From Telmatactis stephensoni (taxonomy: Eukaryota; Cnidaria; Anthozoa; Actiniaria; Isophelliidae), in NCBI GenBank assembly GCA_029948255.1, contig JALIZF010001689.1, positions 1 through 64,000 of the forward strand: a stretch of DNA of 64,000 nucleotides, read 5' to 3'. Under the pieces are notes generated by a model. It worked only from the letters and a program-made list of their open reading frames with translations. It was not told the origin of the DNA and did no database searches. The position numbers and the translations under genes were made by a program. Position 1 is the first letter of the stretch. Every line of letters starts with the position of its first letter. Shown here piece by piece: positions 13,701 through 26,300 of this stretch.

Positions 13701-13710
13701 CATCCCATGA
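1734..13710 (+). CDS. UNK: Unkempt, CCCH zinc-finger/RING RNA-binding protein
   Basis: Thirteen coding exons, all GT-AG: 1734-1840, 1923-2131, 2280-2542, 3328-3463, 5347-5464, 6180-6264, 8244-8287, 8749-8961, 9638-9715, 10787-11146, 11817-12143, 12756-12917, 13537-13710. Phases join throughout if one base is restored in exon 2, giving 758 aa. Exons 2-6 encode the tandem CCCH fingers (for example HYTYLKEFRVEQCPLF, then CKKPPRLCRQGYACPYYH). Exon 10 has the conserved block FYPAADTVESVVESALDDL. Exons 11-12 are coiled-coil (WVQAKQACDAWKKEAEE). Exon 13 is a C-terminal RING (C-x2-C ... PCSHCLMCEAC ... CPNC). In mammals and flies unkempt binds UAG-containing mRNAs and represses translation in neural cells. 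Exon 3 uses a weak GTTGTA donor. Between 2104 and 2112 the frame slips by one base (see findings). Intron 6 carries a 1.9-kb foldback element. Confidence 0.93.
6325..8218. mobile_element. TTAA-flanked foldback element 1 (Kolobok- or piggyBac-like, non-autonomous)
   Basis: The body at 6329-8214 begins GGTGGCTCGACCCAATTTTC and ends with its reverse complement. Both sides are flanked by TTAA (6325-6328, 8215-8218). Inverted arms of about 850 bp pair almost along their whole length, with a loop near 7187-7354. It sits in unkempt intron 6. TTAA duplications are shared by Kolobok and piggyBac; the GG terminus fits Kolobok better from memory. No transposase was found, apart from a short ORF in the loop. 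Confidence 0.75.
7213..7380 (+). CDS. 55-aa ORF in the loop of foldback element 1
   Basis: ATG at 7213 to TAA at 7378-7380. It starts MPKRKETFCHTTADGNSS and continues with a mixed charged sequence (ERFADMLQRNVQLKRF), of normal protein-like composition. It occupies the unpaired loop and the inner edge of the right arm of the palindromic element. It could be a relic of an autonomous parent's coding sequence or chance. I do not recognise the protein. Confidence 0.25.
   Translation: MPKRKETFCHTTADGNSSIAESWGDKVKIERFADMLQRNVQLKRFLSSDYHISEE
9887..10565. mobile_element. Foldback MITE-like element in UNK intron 9
   Basis: The left arm (about 9887-9965: purine-rich GAAGAGGAGGGGG, then CCCCTAGGCTTTTTTGGTAT) is inverted at about 10475-10565 (ATACCAAAAAACCTAGGGG, then pyrimidine-rich). 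The interior is AT-rich with no ORF. The ends are imprecise. Confidence 0.5.
11644..11749. mobile_element. Small palindromic MITE beside UNK exon 11
   Basis: Terminal inverted repeat TTAGACAATGTTAGGTT (11644-) and AACCTAACATTGTCTAA (-11749), with a second inner pair (TTAGTTTTGTTTT / AAAACAAAACTAA). It ends only about 67 bp before the exon 11 acceptor. Confidence 0.6.
12985..13281. mobile_element. MITE-like inverted repeat in UNK intron 12
   Basis: TTACACCTATTTTCAAAATTACG at the left is inverted as ATAATTTTGAAATTGGGTGTAA at the right, with a few mismatches. No coding content is seen. Confidence 0.45.
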
Positions 13711-14147
13711 CTGTGTCATGATTGACTGGTGATCAACTTAGGATTTGGTCTCTTTAGAATTAAACAGTGTATATAATTTCTACTTAATTTATAGTTACTT
13801 TTAGGCATCTTGAGAGGAACTTTTGTAACTACTTTTGCTAGGAAGTGACTTCATAATTTAAAGTGTGGATATGAATGGTCAGTGATGGTACTATATGATG
13901 AATTTGCTTGCAGCCAAATGAGTATTATATTGGTCTGACATTTACAAGTGCTACATTTGGGACATTTCAGAATTATTATTACTTTCAAGATGGCTGATTA
14001 TCTGCAGTGTTGCAAAATCAATTTAACAATGCTTTTTGTAAGTGACAGTGTTGGTGTTTACATTTCTTCTTTGTCAATTTCAGTTATAATAGTTGCCTCA
14101 GATTAAACATTCCAATTGTTTTTTTGCCTACTTTAACCTATCATGCT

Positions 14148-14273
14148 GGGCCTGGTTATAGTGCTACATGTATCCATTGGGTAAATTCTTATCCATCTGA
14201 TAAAATTATGGCTTTTTCCAATGAACTTATTTCCTGAACAAGAATTTATCCAATGGATAGCATAACCAGGGCC
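14148..14273. mobile_element. Palindromic MITE
   Basis: GGGCCTGGTTATAGTGCTA... with TCCATTGGGTAAATTCTT is inverted as AAGAATTTATCCAATGGATA...CATAACCAGGGCC. Length is about 126 bp, with no ORF. Confidence 0.6.
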
Positions 14274-16112
14274 TGAAGATGAAATTGCAAAGGAATATGT
14301 CTATTTTCCCATCTCCTGACTGACTGTGAATGGTGACAATTTACATTTTCACTGAATCAAATAGCTAGTTTGCTTATTATGAAATTTAATAGCTTCTTCT
14401 TACCCAAGTGTAATGTTTGGTTAATTGAATACACCATGCACTTGACTCTGCAAAGGAAACTCACCACTTAGCAGAAATTCTTATCAGTATCATGATTCTC
14501 TTAAACATGTGATGAAGAGTGAGCTAGCAGTATGACAAAGTATTACAGGCTGAATTTGATGAAAGTTTTGATTCAGTCATTTCTATATGTAAATCCAATG
14601 GCATAAATCAACACCATAAAATAGTTTATTATTGAAGGTGAAAGCAATGCAAATTTTTTTGACAAGAGAGAGAAAATCTCTTGAGCTTGCACATTGATGG
14701 GGTCACTGATTGTTTGATAAGATGTGCCAATCTTTAAAAGCATCATGATACAAAACTCACACCACAATAATGGTATTTGACAGCCAATATTGCTTCCTAT
14801 TGGCAGCTCATTAGTATCAATTATATTTTAGGGACAAAGTGTACTAACTTATAAATTTAGGAAAATTTATAATTCCATTACTGTAAAAATTTTAGTCATT
14901 TTATGAAGAAATGTTAGGTTTTTCCTCAAATTATTTTGTTTTCTGGGTATGAAAAAGGCAGTGTTCTTTATTAATATTGGGAAAGCTAGTGATTATTGTT
15001 TTGTTTACAGTGTGGAGAAGACAGATTTTCTTAGCTTGCTTTCCAACAATATTGCTTTAATTTGTAGTGCATGCTCCACACAGTGTAGACAAAGTAGCTG
15101 GGACCATCTATAAACAAAACTGACCAATGGGAATACTCCTGGAAAACTACTTGAGCCAGGATGATGATTACTGAAATGTATTTGTTTTGATTCCATGTAA
15201 TCTGATTGAATGATGACTTTTTTGGAATGTAATTATTTTACGGTGTAATCTGGTTCAGGTCAGGTTTGTTCATTTTGTCCTGGTTATTAAGTCTGGTCTG
15301 TTGTATTAATTAATATTATTAGGCCAACTTAGCAGCCCATCCTTGATAAAGAACACTTTACTGGTGCAATGTTCATTTTGCTCTGTTTCTTTGTAAAGAG
15401 ACCCTACTGTTCTGTATTTCTTCAAATGAAACATTTTAGGTGTTATTATATATTAATATTTCTTTAGGGAATCGAAGAACTTTATTCTTTGTTTCCTAGA
15501 GAAAAAGGTTAAGCGTACAAATCTAGATTTTAAGGTATAATTATTAAACAAAAAAAATATTGTATTATTGCAAGGACATTTATTAGGATTTTCCAATGTT
15601 AACATTTTTTCCCGGGAAGTTCAAAATTTATTATTTGCAACAATTAATTATTGTTACCTTTGGAGTTGGTAGCCTCTTGTGTGCTGGATGTACATTTAAT
15701 CCAGTGTATTTATCAGCACTTCTTATTGCAGAGAATTATTAAAAAAATAAATTACATTTAACTACTTTTATGAATGAGTTTCTCATCAATGTGGTACCAA
15801 ACTGATTTTGGGACCCACCAGGGGTACAGAAAGAGGGGAGGTGGCTAGAAAACAGATGCTATTGACAGGGATATTGTGCAGACAAGTATCTTATTCAAGA
15901 AGATTTAAATGTCAACCAGGATACATGCACAGACTGTAACTGAGGCCTGGAGTACACAGAATGCAAGATTTCCTGAAACATCCTGTTCAATACAATGTTG
16001 CAGCATATATCAATATTGTGTATAATAGTTGCAGTTGGATCAAGTTTTACTTCTGCAGCATTACAGGGTGGACACATGGTGCAACTGTTGAAATGTTGCA
16101 TCATGTGTCCTC

Positions 16113-16230
16113 AAGGTTCAGTTGCATAAAACATAACGGATGTAACTGCTAACGTCAAGGGTTACTAACAGTGGTTTAATTGGGCTTATTATCCAACAGT
16201 TACATCTAACATTCAGTTTTATGAACACAC
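16113..16230. mobile_element. MITE-like inverted repeat
   Basis: GGTTCAGTTGCATAAAACAT and GGATGTAACTG at the left are inverted as CAGTTACATCTAACAT and TTTTATGAACAC at the right. The pairing is imperfect. Confidence 0.4.
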
Positions 16231-16964
16231 CCCAAGCCTTATGCAAAGATTACATCTGTGAAAGCACTTTGTGTGGTCCCAGCCACTTGCAGCTCCAGGA
16301 ATAAGATGAACTTCTTTTATCTATGATATGGTGACTGTTCATAGAGCTATATGTCTGGGGAGACGTACACCTGATATTTCACTAGAACTGGATGTGCAGT
16401 GTGGTGGGATCTGGTCACAAAATGGTAAATCCAGTTAAATTTGGAGTAAAAGGAAGGAAATTTTCAGATGGCTTTTCTGGTTTGTTTGGAGCTTTGGATA
16501 TTTTGGGTATTTCTGGTCTCTGGTCTGAGCAGTGGCAGCCTGGTAGCGACACAAGTTCTCTTCTCTCCTCCCCAGTTCCCTCCCTCCCCTTTCCTTCCCC
16601 TCCTCTCCCCTCCCCTCTCCCCTCGTGCCACTATGCAGGCTAGAGCAGTGGTGGCACATGTATCAAACCAGCTTCTAACCAAGTGCTGGGTCTATATATG
16701 TCCCTTTATATTCCCCAGCCAAGAGAAATAAGTCCCACCTCACCAATAATACCACTTGCCTACTGCTTTCTTTCATTTTTCTTTTCTTTTTTTTTCTTTT
16801 TTTCCTTTTCATTCCCACTCACTAATCAGTAATTTAACCAGTCAGAATAAGTTTTGTTGAATATCTTTTGATGGTATATAACAAAAAAATGTATTCCATC
16901 TTTATGATAAATCAATCAGTTATCAGATTAGAAGTGCGGAAGAGATTTGGGATACCTGTTGTGT

Positions 16965-17360
16965 CACGTGGTTGATGGCCGAGCTTGCTGGAGTTGGATA
17001 CTCTGCAACAAACATTGTCCAGAATGAACTTTTCTTTTAAACTTGGCTCCTAATTTCACGCCAGAATCGCTAGTTTGGGAGAATTCTCGTCGAAAAGCGA
17101 AACAGAAGTCAAGAAGATTGATAAATGGTCGATTCGACGTCGATTGAGACGTAGAATTCGTGAAATCAATCGACATCGTACCGACGAGACTAGCAAGTCC
17201 ACGGTACGTAGGTGTAATCGAGGTTTTGGATCTATTCGCTGTAGGGAAGGCTTTCAACTCTTCCATTACTCATCAAACTTGATTTATCAGGCGTTATAAG
17301 AGAGGAATGTTTTAGATTCGAATGAATTGTTGTGTAATCTGTCAACAGCCTCCATCTATC
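16965..17360 (+). promoter_or_regulatory. AHR upstream region and probable 5' UTR exon
   Basis: E-box CACGTG at 16965-16970. A GTACGT donor at 17202 and a CAG acceptor at 17348, just before the AHR start codon, suggest a noncoding first exon ending at 17201 and a short intron. Motif-based inference. Confidence 0.4.
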
Positions 17361-20300
17361 ATGAAGGCAGCACGAACAACCAAATCATGTCGTCGTTCTG
17401 CAAGCAAAGGAATAACTACTTCCATCAAAAAGTAAGAATTGATTGTCCACACCTTTTACTTGTCGTTAAACTGTCTATATTATAACATTACTGGTTGGTT
17501 AATCCGTACTTGATGTTTTGACAAGAGATCGCATAAGGTGTTGTATGCAGGTGCTGAATTTTCTTAATGTTCAATCGGTTTTTGCCACCTTTTTTGTTTG
17601 CACTTTAAGTTTAGTCACGATATATTTACTCTTTGTCTAGACTTAATGAAACGTAAAGTTTCTTAACTTTTTCTCTCAATTACTGCAGTCTCTATTCAAA
17701 CCAGTAAGTATGCTAGTTTTAGTTTTAGAAACTTAATTTTACGAACTACAAAAAGTTTTACAGATGAGGTTTGAGGACAATAGCTTGGCTTGACACGGTG
17801 CCAGATTTCTTCGTGAGTAAATTTCTTTTAAAATATATATCAAATCTTTCTGTTGAAGAATGGAAACCTTTTTTTTTCCTTTTATTTTCTTTTTCGAAAT
17901 GAGATCTCGAGACAGTTCTAGAACACTCCAGTTTCAATTATTAAAGCGAAACCTGTACTAGGATCCAAAATACAATAAATAATCATGATGGTATATTTAG
18001 CTTCTCCTTTTTCTTTCGTTGTCGATCATAATTGAAGAAAATTTTATGCAAACAAGTGGAAATCACTCAGACTTTAACTGTGTCAATTTCAACTACAAGA
18101 TAATTTGATTGCATGGACAACAATGCACTTTGATGTTGTATATTTAAAGTTACATGAAAGAATGCATGTTAAACATGTTTCTTTTTGGATGTCTTGACAA
18201 CCTATTTCAGTCAGATTCCTTTGTCATAAAATTTAGTTTATGTCATCTTGTTATCTCACAAATATTGAATCTCTTTTAACATAGTAACTGCAAGCTAATA
18301 ACATTGTCCTTGCTTGGCAAATATCAAATATTATAATTCTTATTATAATTCTTATTAATTTGTAGTATGCCCATTAAGCCAGTATGATAATAGCTAAAAT
18401 CAATCAGAGTCGGTGTCTCTCAATACCCCTCATTTCCATATTTTGTTTGTTCATGTACTGCCATTGTTGGATACAGTTGCGATAAGCATTTTCACATCTA
18501 GGAGTTTTTAGTTGGGATCTCTCCAAATGTTCTAGGTTTTTCAGTAGATTCTGTACAGATATATGAATGCATGAAAACCTTACAGTATTGTTTTCTGTGT
18601 CAAAAATATCAAAGATCTGCTGCCATGAACATTTTAAGTGTGCCAGTAATATGAAATCAGTTTGCAGATAAAGTACCTGCTTTGTTTACACAGGAAATAT
18701 AGTCAGACAGGTCAAGAACAGTACAGTACTTCATGTCTACTGACATGAGGACCTGTTTACTTTCGTTACTTTATATTAATGGAGCTAACTGCAAATTGAA
18801 AGGTTAATGTATTGATGTTCCAAAGACAATTAAGTGAGATATCTGGCAACCATAGAGTGGTTTGAGTTGTATAGAATCAATTTTAGACCTTACTCTGATT
18901 GCACAGCAACCAACCTCTAGAGCATTGATTTCCTTTTGTTTTAACCTTGAAAATATTCAGAAGTATCCCATGAGAATAACAAATATTTCAATGAGCATCA
19001 AGACGATAGTCAGTCAATTCAGGGTTTACATAACGCCAGCTCTATAATGTGATAACTATCTATTGCTTTCATTTCAGAAATGGTGCTGACACAGGGCTTA
19101 GTCCTTCTAAACGTCACAGAGAGAAGCTCAATACTGTCATGGATGAACTGTGTGATTTATTGCCTTTGTCTAAAGAGGTGAAAACGAGCCTAGACAGACT
19201 GTCTGTCCTCAAACTCACTGTCAGTTTCTTCCAAACACAGAGCCTTATGATAAGTAAGCACTGTCATCAATAATATCAAAATTATAATTAATAATATAAC
19301 AAATAGAAGATGTGTTTACTTGTACGATATCGTCTCAAAACAAGAGGGTGGAAATACATTTTATGGCCTGAACGAATAGAGTTGTCACTACCATGCAAAC
19401 TTTTTAATAATATTACAACGCGCCGAGCTTTCGGACAAAGTGTTCATCTTCAGGGCTAATGAAAATGTTACAATCATTACAATTAAATAGCGCAAGATAT
19501 GTTCAAACATATTGTTACTATGGCAATAACTTGCATGCACTAGAATGGGATGCTAACTAGGAATCTAGAATTTACATGGAATAAATAGAAAAAGAATAAT
19601 AATATATAGATATAGATTATTAAATAACAAATAAATACACAATCCCATAAATAATTTGATAAAAAACTACTAAATTGAAAAGCTATATCTCTATATCTTT
19701 TTCTATTTCCTCCATGTGAATTCTAGATCCCCAGTTAGCATCCCATTCTAGTGCTTGCAAGTTATTGCCATAATAACATTTTTAACATCTCTGGCACTTT
19801 TAAAATTGTAATGATTGTAACATTTTCATAAGCCTTAAAGATGGACACTTTGTCCAAAAGCTTGGCATTGAAATTATAAATTTTACGTGGAAGTGGCAAC
19901 TCTATTCATTTGTGGCTTCTCCCACGTAATGACCTGTTAAATATTTTATGGCTTGTAATTATATAAAGGACACCTATAGGTACGTATAGTTAAGCTTAAT
20001 GTTTTCAATAAAAAACCCTTTAAGGGTTAAATAAAAAATTAGGGATGGCGAATGGTCCCTGTAAAAATAGAAAATTGCACAAAATTCAGCCCAAGTCTCG
20101 GCATCCAAATTGTGCATCTTGGAATCTCGTTTTTGGGGTAAAATAAATGGTCTTGAAATCTCAAATTCTGCTGATGAATGGTCACAAAGTCTTGGAATTG
20201 ATAAGTAACAATCTCAATGTCTCAAAATTTGCAAGCAACAATCTTGTCTGTCATTGTGTTAAATATAGATCTTGTCTGTATATTGGTCACAAAAGCACCA

Positions 20301-23300
20301 ACTTGGTTTGTAATTTCTTTGTTCATTATTTCCAAAAACACCTCTCAGGTGAAGAGTCCTTTGGCTATGTTGGGCACCAGAAAGACTGGATATAGAAATA
20401 TTGACAGATAATGCTGGGCTAAATACACTAAGCCCACTCAACATGTGCGGTTGGACTCAATTTCACAGTTACAGTTAAAATTTACAATTTAAACCAGTGA
20501 GCAGCACAGAAACAAAAAATTGTGAACTTCCTAGTATTCCCTGGAGTCCTATATAAACAATACAGCACACAGTGTGTGGTGGTCAGTCCAAGCCCACAAT
20601 TCTTTATTATATGAACACCTTCATCTTGATAACCAATACTAAGAAAAATTAACACAATCTGATAGCAATGTGAACTTAGACCACAATGGCCTAACTGACG
20701 TACATTTCAATTACATACAACACTCCTAATTTACATAATTCCTAATTTGCCCAACTAGCTCCCAGTCCTCTCGTCCATTTAGGAAATCATTTCTCTCTCC
20801 ATTACCAACTCTCTATGATTGTTGTCCATTACAAGAGAAATACATTTCAAAGAATTTAACAGTAGAGTGATTTTAATTTGCAAACAGGATGAAACATGGG
20901 AGAGGACACTGCACTCCCGCTGACAAATTTTGTTCAAATTAACCATTAACATTGCTGATGTCAAGAAGATGATGTAAAAACAATAAGTGTATTGGCATCC
21001 TGAATGTGCCATCATGACACTGTCACAGAAGTCACACAATGAGTGAATGTGATAAATTTGTGATCTAATGTCCTGTTCTTGTGTCACATCAAGTTTGCTA
21101 AATCACTCTGACTAATGACGTATCTAGTGATTAGTCTATTGCAAGTATCGAAAAACAATGAAAAATGTATCTTTCTCTCATAGCATTTAGTAGCAACTCC
21201 CACATTTAGTAACAATTCAGTTGCTCTGCAATTCAGTGCAAAAATTTGACATTATTATCTGCTCAGGATTGTCGTCATTTTTACACCCAACACCCTAGTC
21301 CCAGGGAGTTCATTATGCCCCCTTTATAGTTCTACCAACTACATAGAGTCTAATGCATATTATTAGAATCATCAAAATAATAATACAAATTATGTAAGAA
21401 AGTTTACTGTTGCTGTATTCCAGGTACTAGAAGTAAACAATGTGAACCATCTTGCAGTAAAGAAGAACAAACAACACACACTGTGGAAGGATTAAATCTA
21501 AGTGAACTAGCTCTTCAGGTATTGTACATCAACCAGTCATTAATTGGTTGCTATAGGGGTCACTAAAATTAAGCGATGATGTCACTATTAACGGCCTCCA
21601 CAGACTGGGGTGTGGTTATCAATTACTATTCAATGAATATATAGTCCACACACTAGAAAAAGAAGCTGTTGATAACAAAATTAAACTGGGTTCTTTTGAA
21701 TTTGAGAGTAAAGCAATTTTAATTGTCAACAAGTGGTTGCTAAGGGGTTTGCAGTGGATATCTCAGTGGTTGGTACTGTATTGTGGTCAGTAAGTAATTG
21801 GTCAGGTGTCAGCCTTAGGCTGAACTGGACAACCTGTATAGATATTGTTTAAAATAAAATAAATAATTAATTAAAAGTAAGTAGTTGGTATGGTGTCAGT
21901 AAGTGGTTGGTAAGGTGTCAGTAAGTGGTTGATAAGGTGTCGGTAAGTGGTTGGGAAGGTACCAGTAAGTGGTTGGGAAGGTACCAGTAAGTGGTTGGAA
22001 AGGTGTCAGTAAGTGGTCTGTAAGGTGTCAGGAAGTGGTTGGTAAGGTGTCAGTAAGTGGTCTGTAAGGTGTCAGGAAGTGGTTGGTAAGGTCACTATGA
22101 AATGAAAACCCATGAAAATCCAGTGAATTTTTTAATGGGAAATTCACAAGATTTTCACAGAGATTTCATGGTATTTTCAGGGTTTTTTCCATGTCATTAA
22201 GTAGTTTATAAGGTGTCAGAAAGTGGTTGGTAAAGTGTCAGAAGTGGTCTGTAAGGTGTCAGTAAGTGGTTGGTAAGTTGTCAGTAAGTGGTTGGTAAGG
22301 GGTCAGTAAGCAGTTTGTAAGGTGTCAGTAAGGGGTTGGTAAGTTGTCAGTAAGTGGTTGGTAAGTTGTCAGTAAGTGGTTGGTAAGTTGTCAGTAAGTG
22401 GTTGGTAAGGGGTCAGTAAGCAGTTTGTAAGGTGTCAGTAAGGGGTTGGTAAGTTGTCAGTAAGTGGTTGGTAAGATGTCAGTAAGTAGTTTATAAGGTG
22501 TCAGTAAGTGGTTGGTAAGGTGTCAGTAAGTGGTTGGTAAGGTACGGTGTCAGTAAGCAGTTTGTAAGGTGTCAGTAAGGGGTTGGTAAGGTGTCAGTAA
22601 GTGGTTGGTAAGGTGTCAGTAAGTGGTTGCTAAGGTGTCAGAAAGTGGTTGCTAAGGAGTCACTAAGGGGTCTCTAAGTGGCGGCACTGTATTTTAGTGA
22701 GTGTTCCATAACAGGTCAGTAAATGATTGATATGATGCTAGTGAGTGGTTCTATTGGTATAGTGTCAGTAAGTAGTGGTTGGTATGGTTTCATAGGTGTC
22801 AGTAAATGGTTAGACATTGTGCATTATCCTTTAAGCACTTGATTTATACTGCATTTGGTAAGTATTGAATCTTTCAGCTGATACTTTCGTTGATATTTTA
22901 GGCGATTGGAGGATTTTTTATGGTTCTTACTGAAGATGGTGTTGTTTACTACATCTCAGAAAATGTCCAATCTTACCTTGGATATTGTCAGGTATAGTAC
23001 GGCAATATTGCCATTTGGAGCAGATTTCATATCAGTATAAAACAGACTGCACCATGCCGTGTTGTCTGAAAAAAAACACAACATTCGGACTGCTGTAACT
23101 GTGCTGTAACTGTGCCGTGACTGTGCTGTGCCATTTTCCTAGCCATATAAAATCTATTTGAGGTAGATATAGCCATGAAGTTACTGGTGTGTGTGCGGTC
23201 TGACCTACTTAACACGACAGTGCCCACAGCAAAACCTGTTGTTGTGTCCCTTCATTTGAAGGGAAAGATGAATAAACTAAACTCTATTATCTTGCAAAAG

Positions 23301-26300
23301 TGGGCAAATGTTTGACATACAGCAGTACATGATGTCATATATCATTTACAGCAAATGGAATATTTTATCATATAGTATATATAGTATCAATATATAGTAT
23401 CAGTGATACTGCATTTAAAAGCTTTTATCATAATTATAGTATATATAGTATCAATATATAGTATCAGTGATACTGCATTTAAGGTGGCTGGACCCTATTT
23501 CGCCAGTGCGCGGGTAGTCGAATTGAAGCGGCTATTAATTGCGTTACAGAATTAAGTTGACCAAACTTTTTACACACACCTACTACAAATGGACCAAATT
23601 TTATAATGATGCTAGTTTGGTTGAAATCGGAGCTTTTTTAACATCGAAATTGTTATACACTTGATTTGAAATTTTGCCAATTTTCTCAAAATCCTGACCT
23701 CGACGAGCAAAACGATTTATGGGACTTTGTAAATCAAATGTTTGTCTATAATGTGAGAGCGTTTCAAGAAATTCTATTAAACCGATTTTGAGTAAAAACG
23801 GAGCAATTATTTTACTTTGAAGAAATTTAAAACCGCGGGTGCTCTACTAAATTAATTTTATAACAATAATTTTCCAAAGAAAAGTTGCAATATTTTTGGT
23901 TCTAAATAATACCAAGGCATGGTTCTTTATTTTGTGAATATGTCATCGTATTTGCTATTTTTGATTGCCGTTGAGACGACTGTACGTAAAGCACTAAATT
24001 GCCGCGTTTACCTCGGAATTTCGACATACACGTTAATAATACTGGTTCTTGAAAACTAGTAGATGAATTTTTTTTTATTTCTCGATATTGAATATTCAAT
24101 CCTTTACCAGTAAGGTGTGTAAATTACAAAGGCATTGAAGTTTTTTAAGACCATTAAATAATTTTTTAAACATTGCCATATGTGCATCTCTATTCTCCGA
24201 GTTGTTGCCGGTGTTTGATTATGCATGCCTGCATGCGTGTCGCTTTGGCACCTCGTGCAAAAAATGCAAATACATGGAAGTCTTCCAAGTTACCTGGACT
24301 GGTGAACTACTTTTCTTCGCCTTTTCAGCCTGTAATGTGTTTTCCAGCAATATTTCACTTCTCCGTTTTCTTTTTGTACAAGGAAATACCATAGTTCTAG
24401 AAACTGTAGTAAGGAACTGCTACGTACAGCGTTACTCTGGATATCACTGGCGTGACTTTCCATGTATATTTGCATTTTTTTGCACGAGGCGCCAAAGTGA
24501 CACGCATGCAGGCATGCATAATCAAACACCGACAACAACTCGGAGAATAGAGATGCACATATGGCAATGTTTAAAAAATTATTTAATGGTCTTAAAAAAC
24601 TTCAATGCCTTTGTAATTTACACACCTTACTGGTAAAGGATTGAATATTCAATATCGAGAAATAAAAAAAAATTCATCTACTAGTTTTCAAGAACCAGTA
24701 TTATTAACGTGTATGTCGAAATTCCGAGTTAAACGCGGCAATTTAGTGCTTTACGTACAGTCGTTTCAACGGCAATCAAAAACTGCAAAAACGATGACAT
24801 ATTCACAAAATAAAGAACCATGCCTTGGTATTATTTGGAACCAAAAATATTGCTAGTTTTCTTTGGGAAATTATGGTTATAAAATTAATTTAGTAGAGCA
24901 CCCACGGTTTTAAATTTCTTCAAAGTAAAATAATTGCTCCGTTTTTACTCAAAATCGGTTTAATAGAATTTCTTGAAATGCTCTCACGTTATAGACAAAC
25001 ATTTGATTTACAAAGTCCCATAAATCGTTTTGCTCGTCGAGGTCAGGATTTTGAGAAAATTGGCAAAATTTCAAATCAAGTGTATAACAATTTCGATGTT
25101 AAAAAAGCTCCGATTTCAACCAAACTAGCATCATTATAAAATTTGGTCCATTTGTAGTAGGTGTGTGTAAAAAGTTTGGTCAACTTAATTCTGTAACGCA
25201 ATTAATAGCCGCTTCAATTCGACTACCCGCGCACTGGCGAAATAGGGTCCAGCCACCTTAAAAGCTGATGGAAATTTCCCAAAAATCTTCAATCTTTACA
25301 AAATAAAAGGCTAAATTTTTTTCATAAAAATTTTTTTGATTATTTTTGACCTGGTGGTCATCATCAGAAATCTTCAATCTTCAATCTTCTTCTTGGCTTT
25401 TTTAAAATATTGGAAAATGTAATTCCCTTGTCACATATGACAGAAAATACAGCCTATCACAATACAGGAAACTCATAAAATATTTCTATATCACACCCAT
25501 AAATAATACTTATTTCTGATTGGATGTCCAACTGTGAATGTTTTTCATAATACTCAGCAATTAATTAATTGCTCACATCTCACATATTGTAATTGTCTTT
25601 TTATCTGGCTCAGAAATGTAAACTACTTGAAAAATATTGCTTCCATTTGATGAATATTTATTTAACTAATTGTGCTATGCACTTGTGACATTAAGCCTGC
25701 ACCCTACAGGTTCGTGCAATTTTGATAATCTTTGATAAACACACTCATGCAAATTAATTCCAAATTGAACTCTATGTACAAATACACTTTACGTCAAGCC
25801 TCTATTAAATGACAACCCTCAGGGAATTGAAACAATGAGAAACCAGTCTTTGGAATGTGGACATCTAGACAATATGTTTGTCACTTGTAATAATTGTAGA
25901 GACTTAAGTTTGCTTAAACTGTTTTGAAGGCCTTTCTGAAATTTCTACAATGCCTTGGATACATATTATATCTGTATATAAAATATGTAACTGCAAAAAA
26001 TGATAGAATTTTTGCAGTTGCTGTATACTACTTGACAGCATGGTATTTATAGTGCATATTATATACAACTGAGAATGTCTTTTGGTTGATAGACGCGGCT
26101 GATGCATCAGGAATTTTTTCCCCATGTCCATCCTGATGACTTACAGGGACTCAAGTCTTGTTTTAATAATCTTAAGGTACAGTATTATTTTGTCTTTCTG
26201 TAGTACTGTCATGTATATATAAAATATACTGGGGGTAGCTGACTACTATTTAAAAAATTAAAGAAAAATTGAATTCAAATCACAATTTTGTGGAGTGAAA

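Larger units (their letters stand above)
13711..16960. other. UNK 3' UTR and intergenic interval
   Basis: AT-rich sequence with no convincing exon. AATAAA-type signals first appear well downstream (around 15740-15750), which would imply a long UNK 3' UTR if used. The interval contains the palindromic repeats annotated at 14148 and 16113, and a pyrimidine-rich run at 16556-16625. Confidence 0.4.

Noticed and set aside
17075..17299. Arg-rich 74-codon ORF upstream of AHR as an alternative first coding exon
   Set aside because: Its frame does not join to the AHR exon carrying MKAARTTKS; the region fits a 5' UTR exon with a GTACGT donor at 17202.
24202..24636. 144-codon ORF and its mirror-strand partners in foldback element 2
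   Set aside because: The frames are mirror images produced by the inverted arms and contain no recognisable domain; no coding signal beyond openness.
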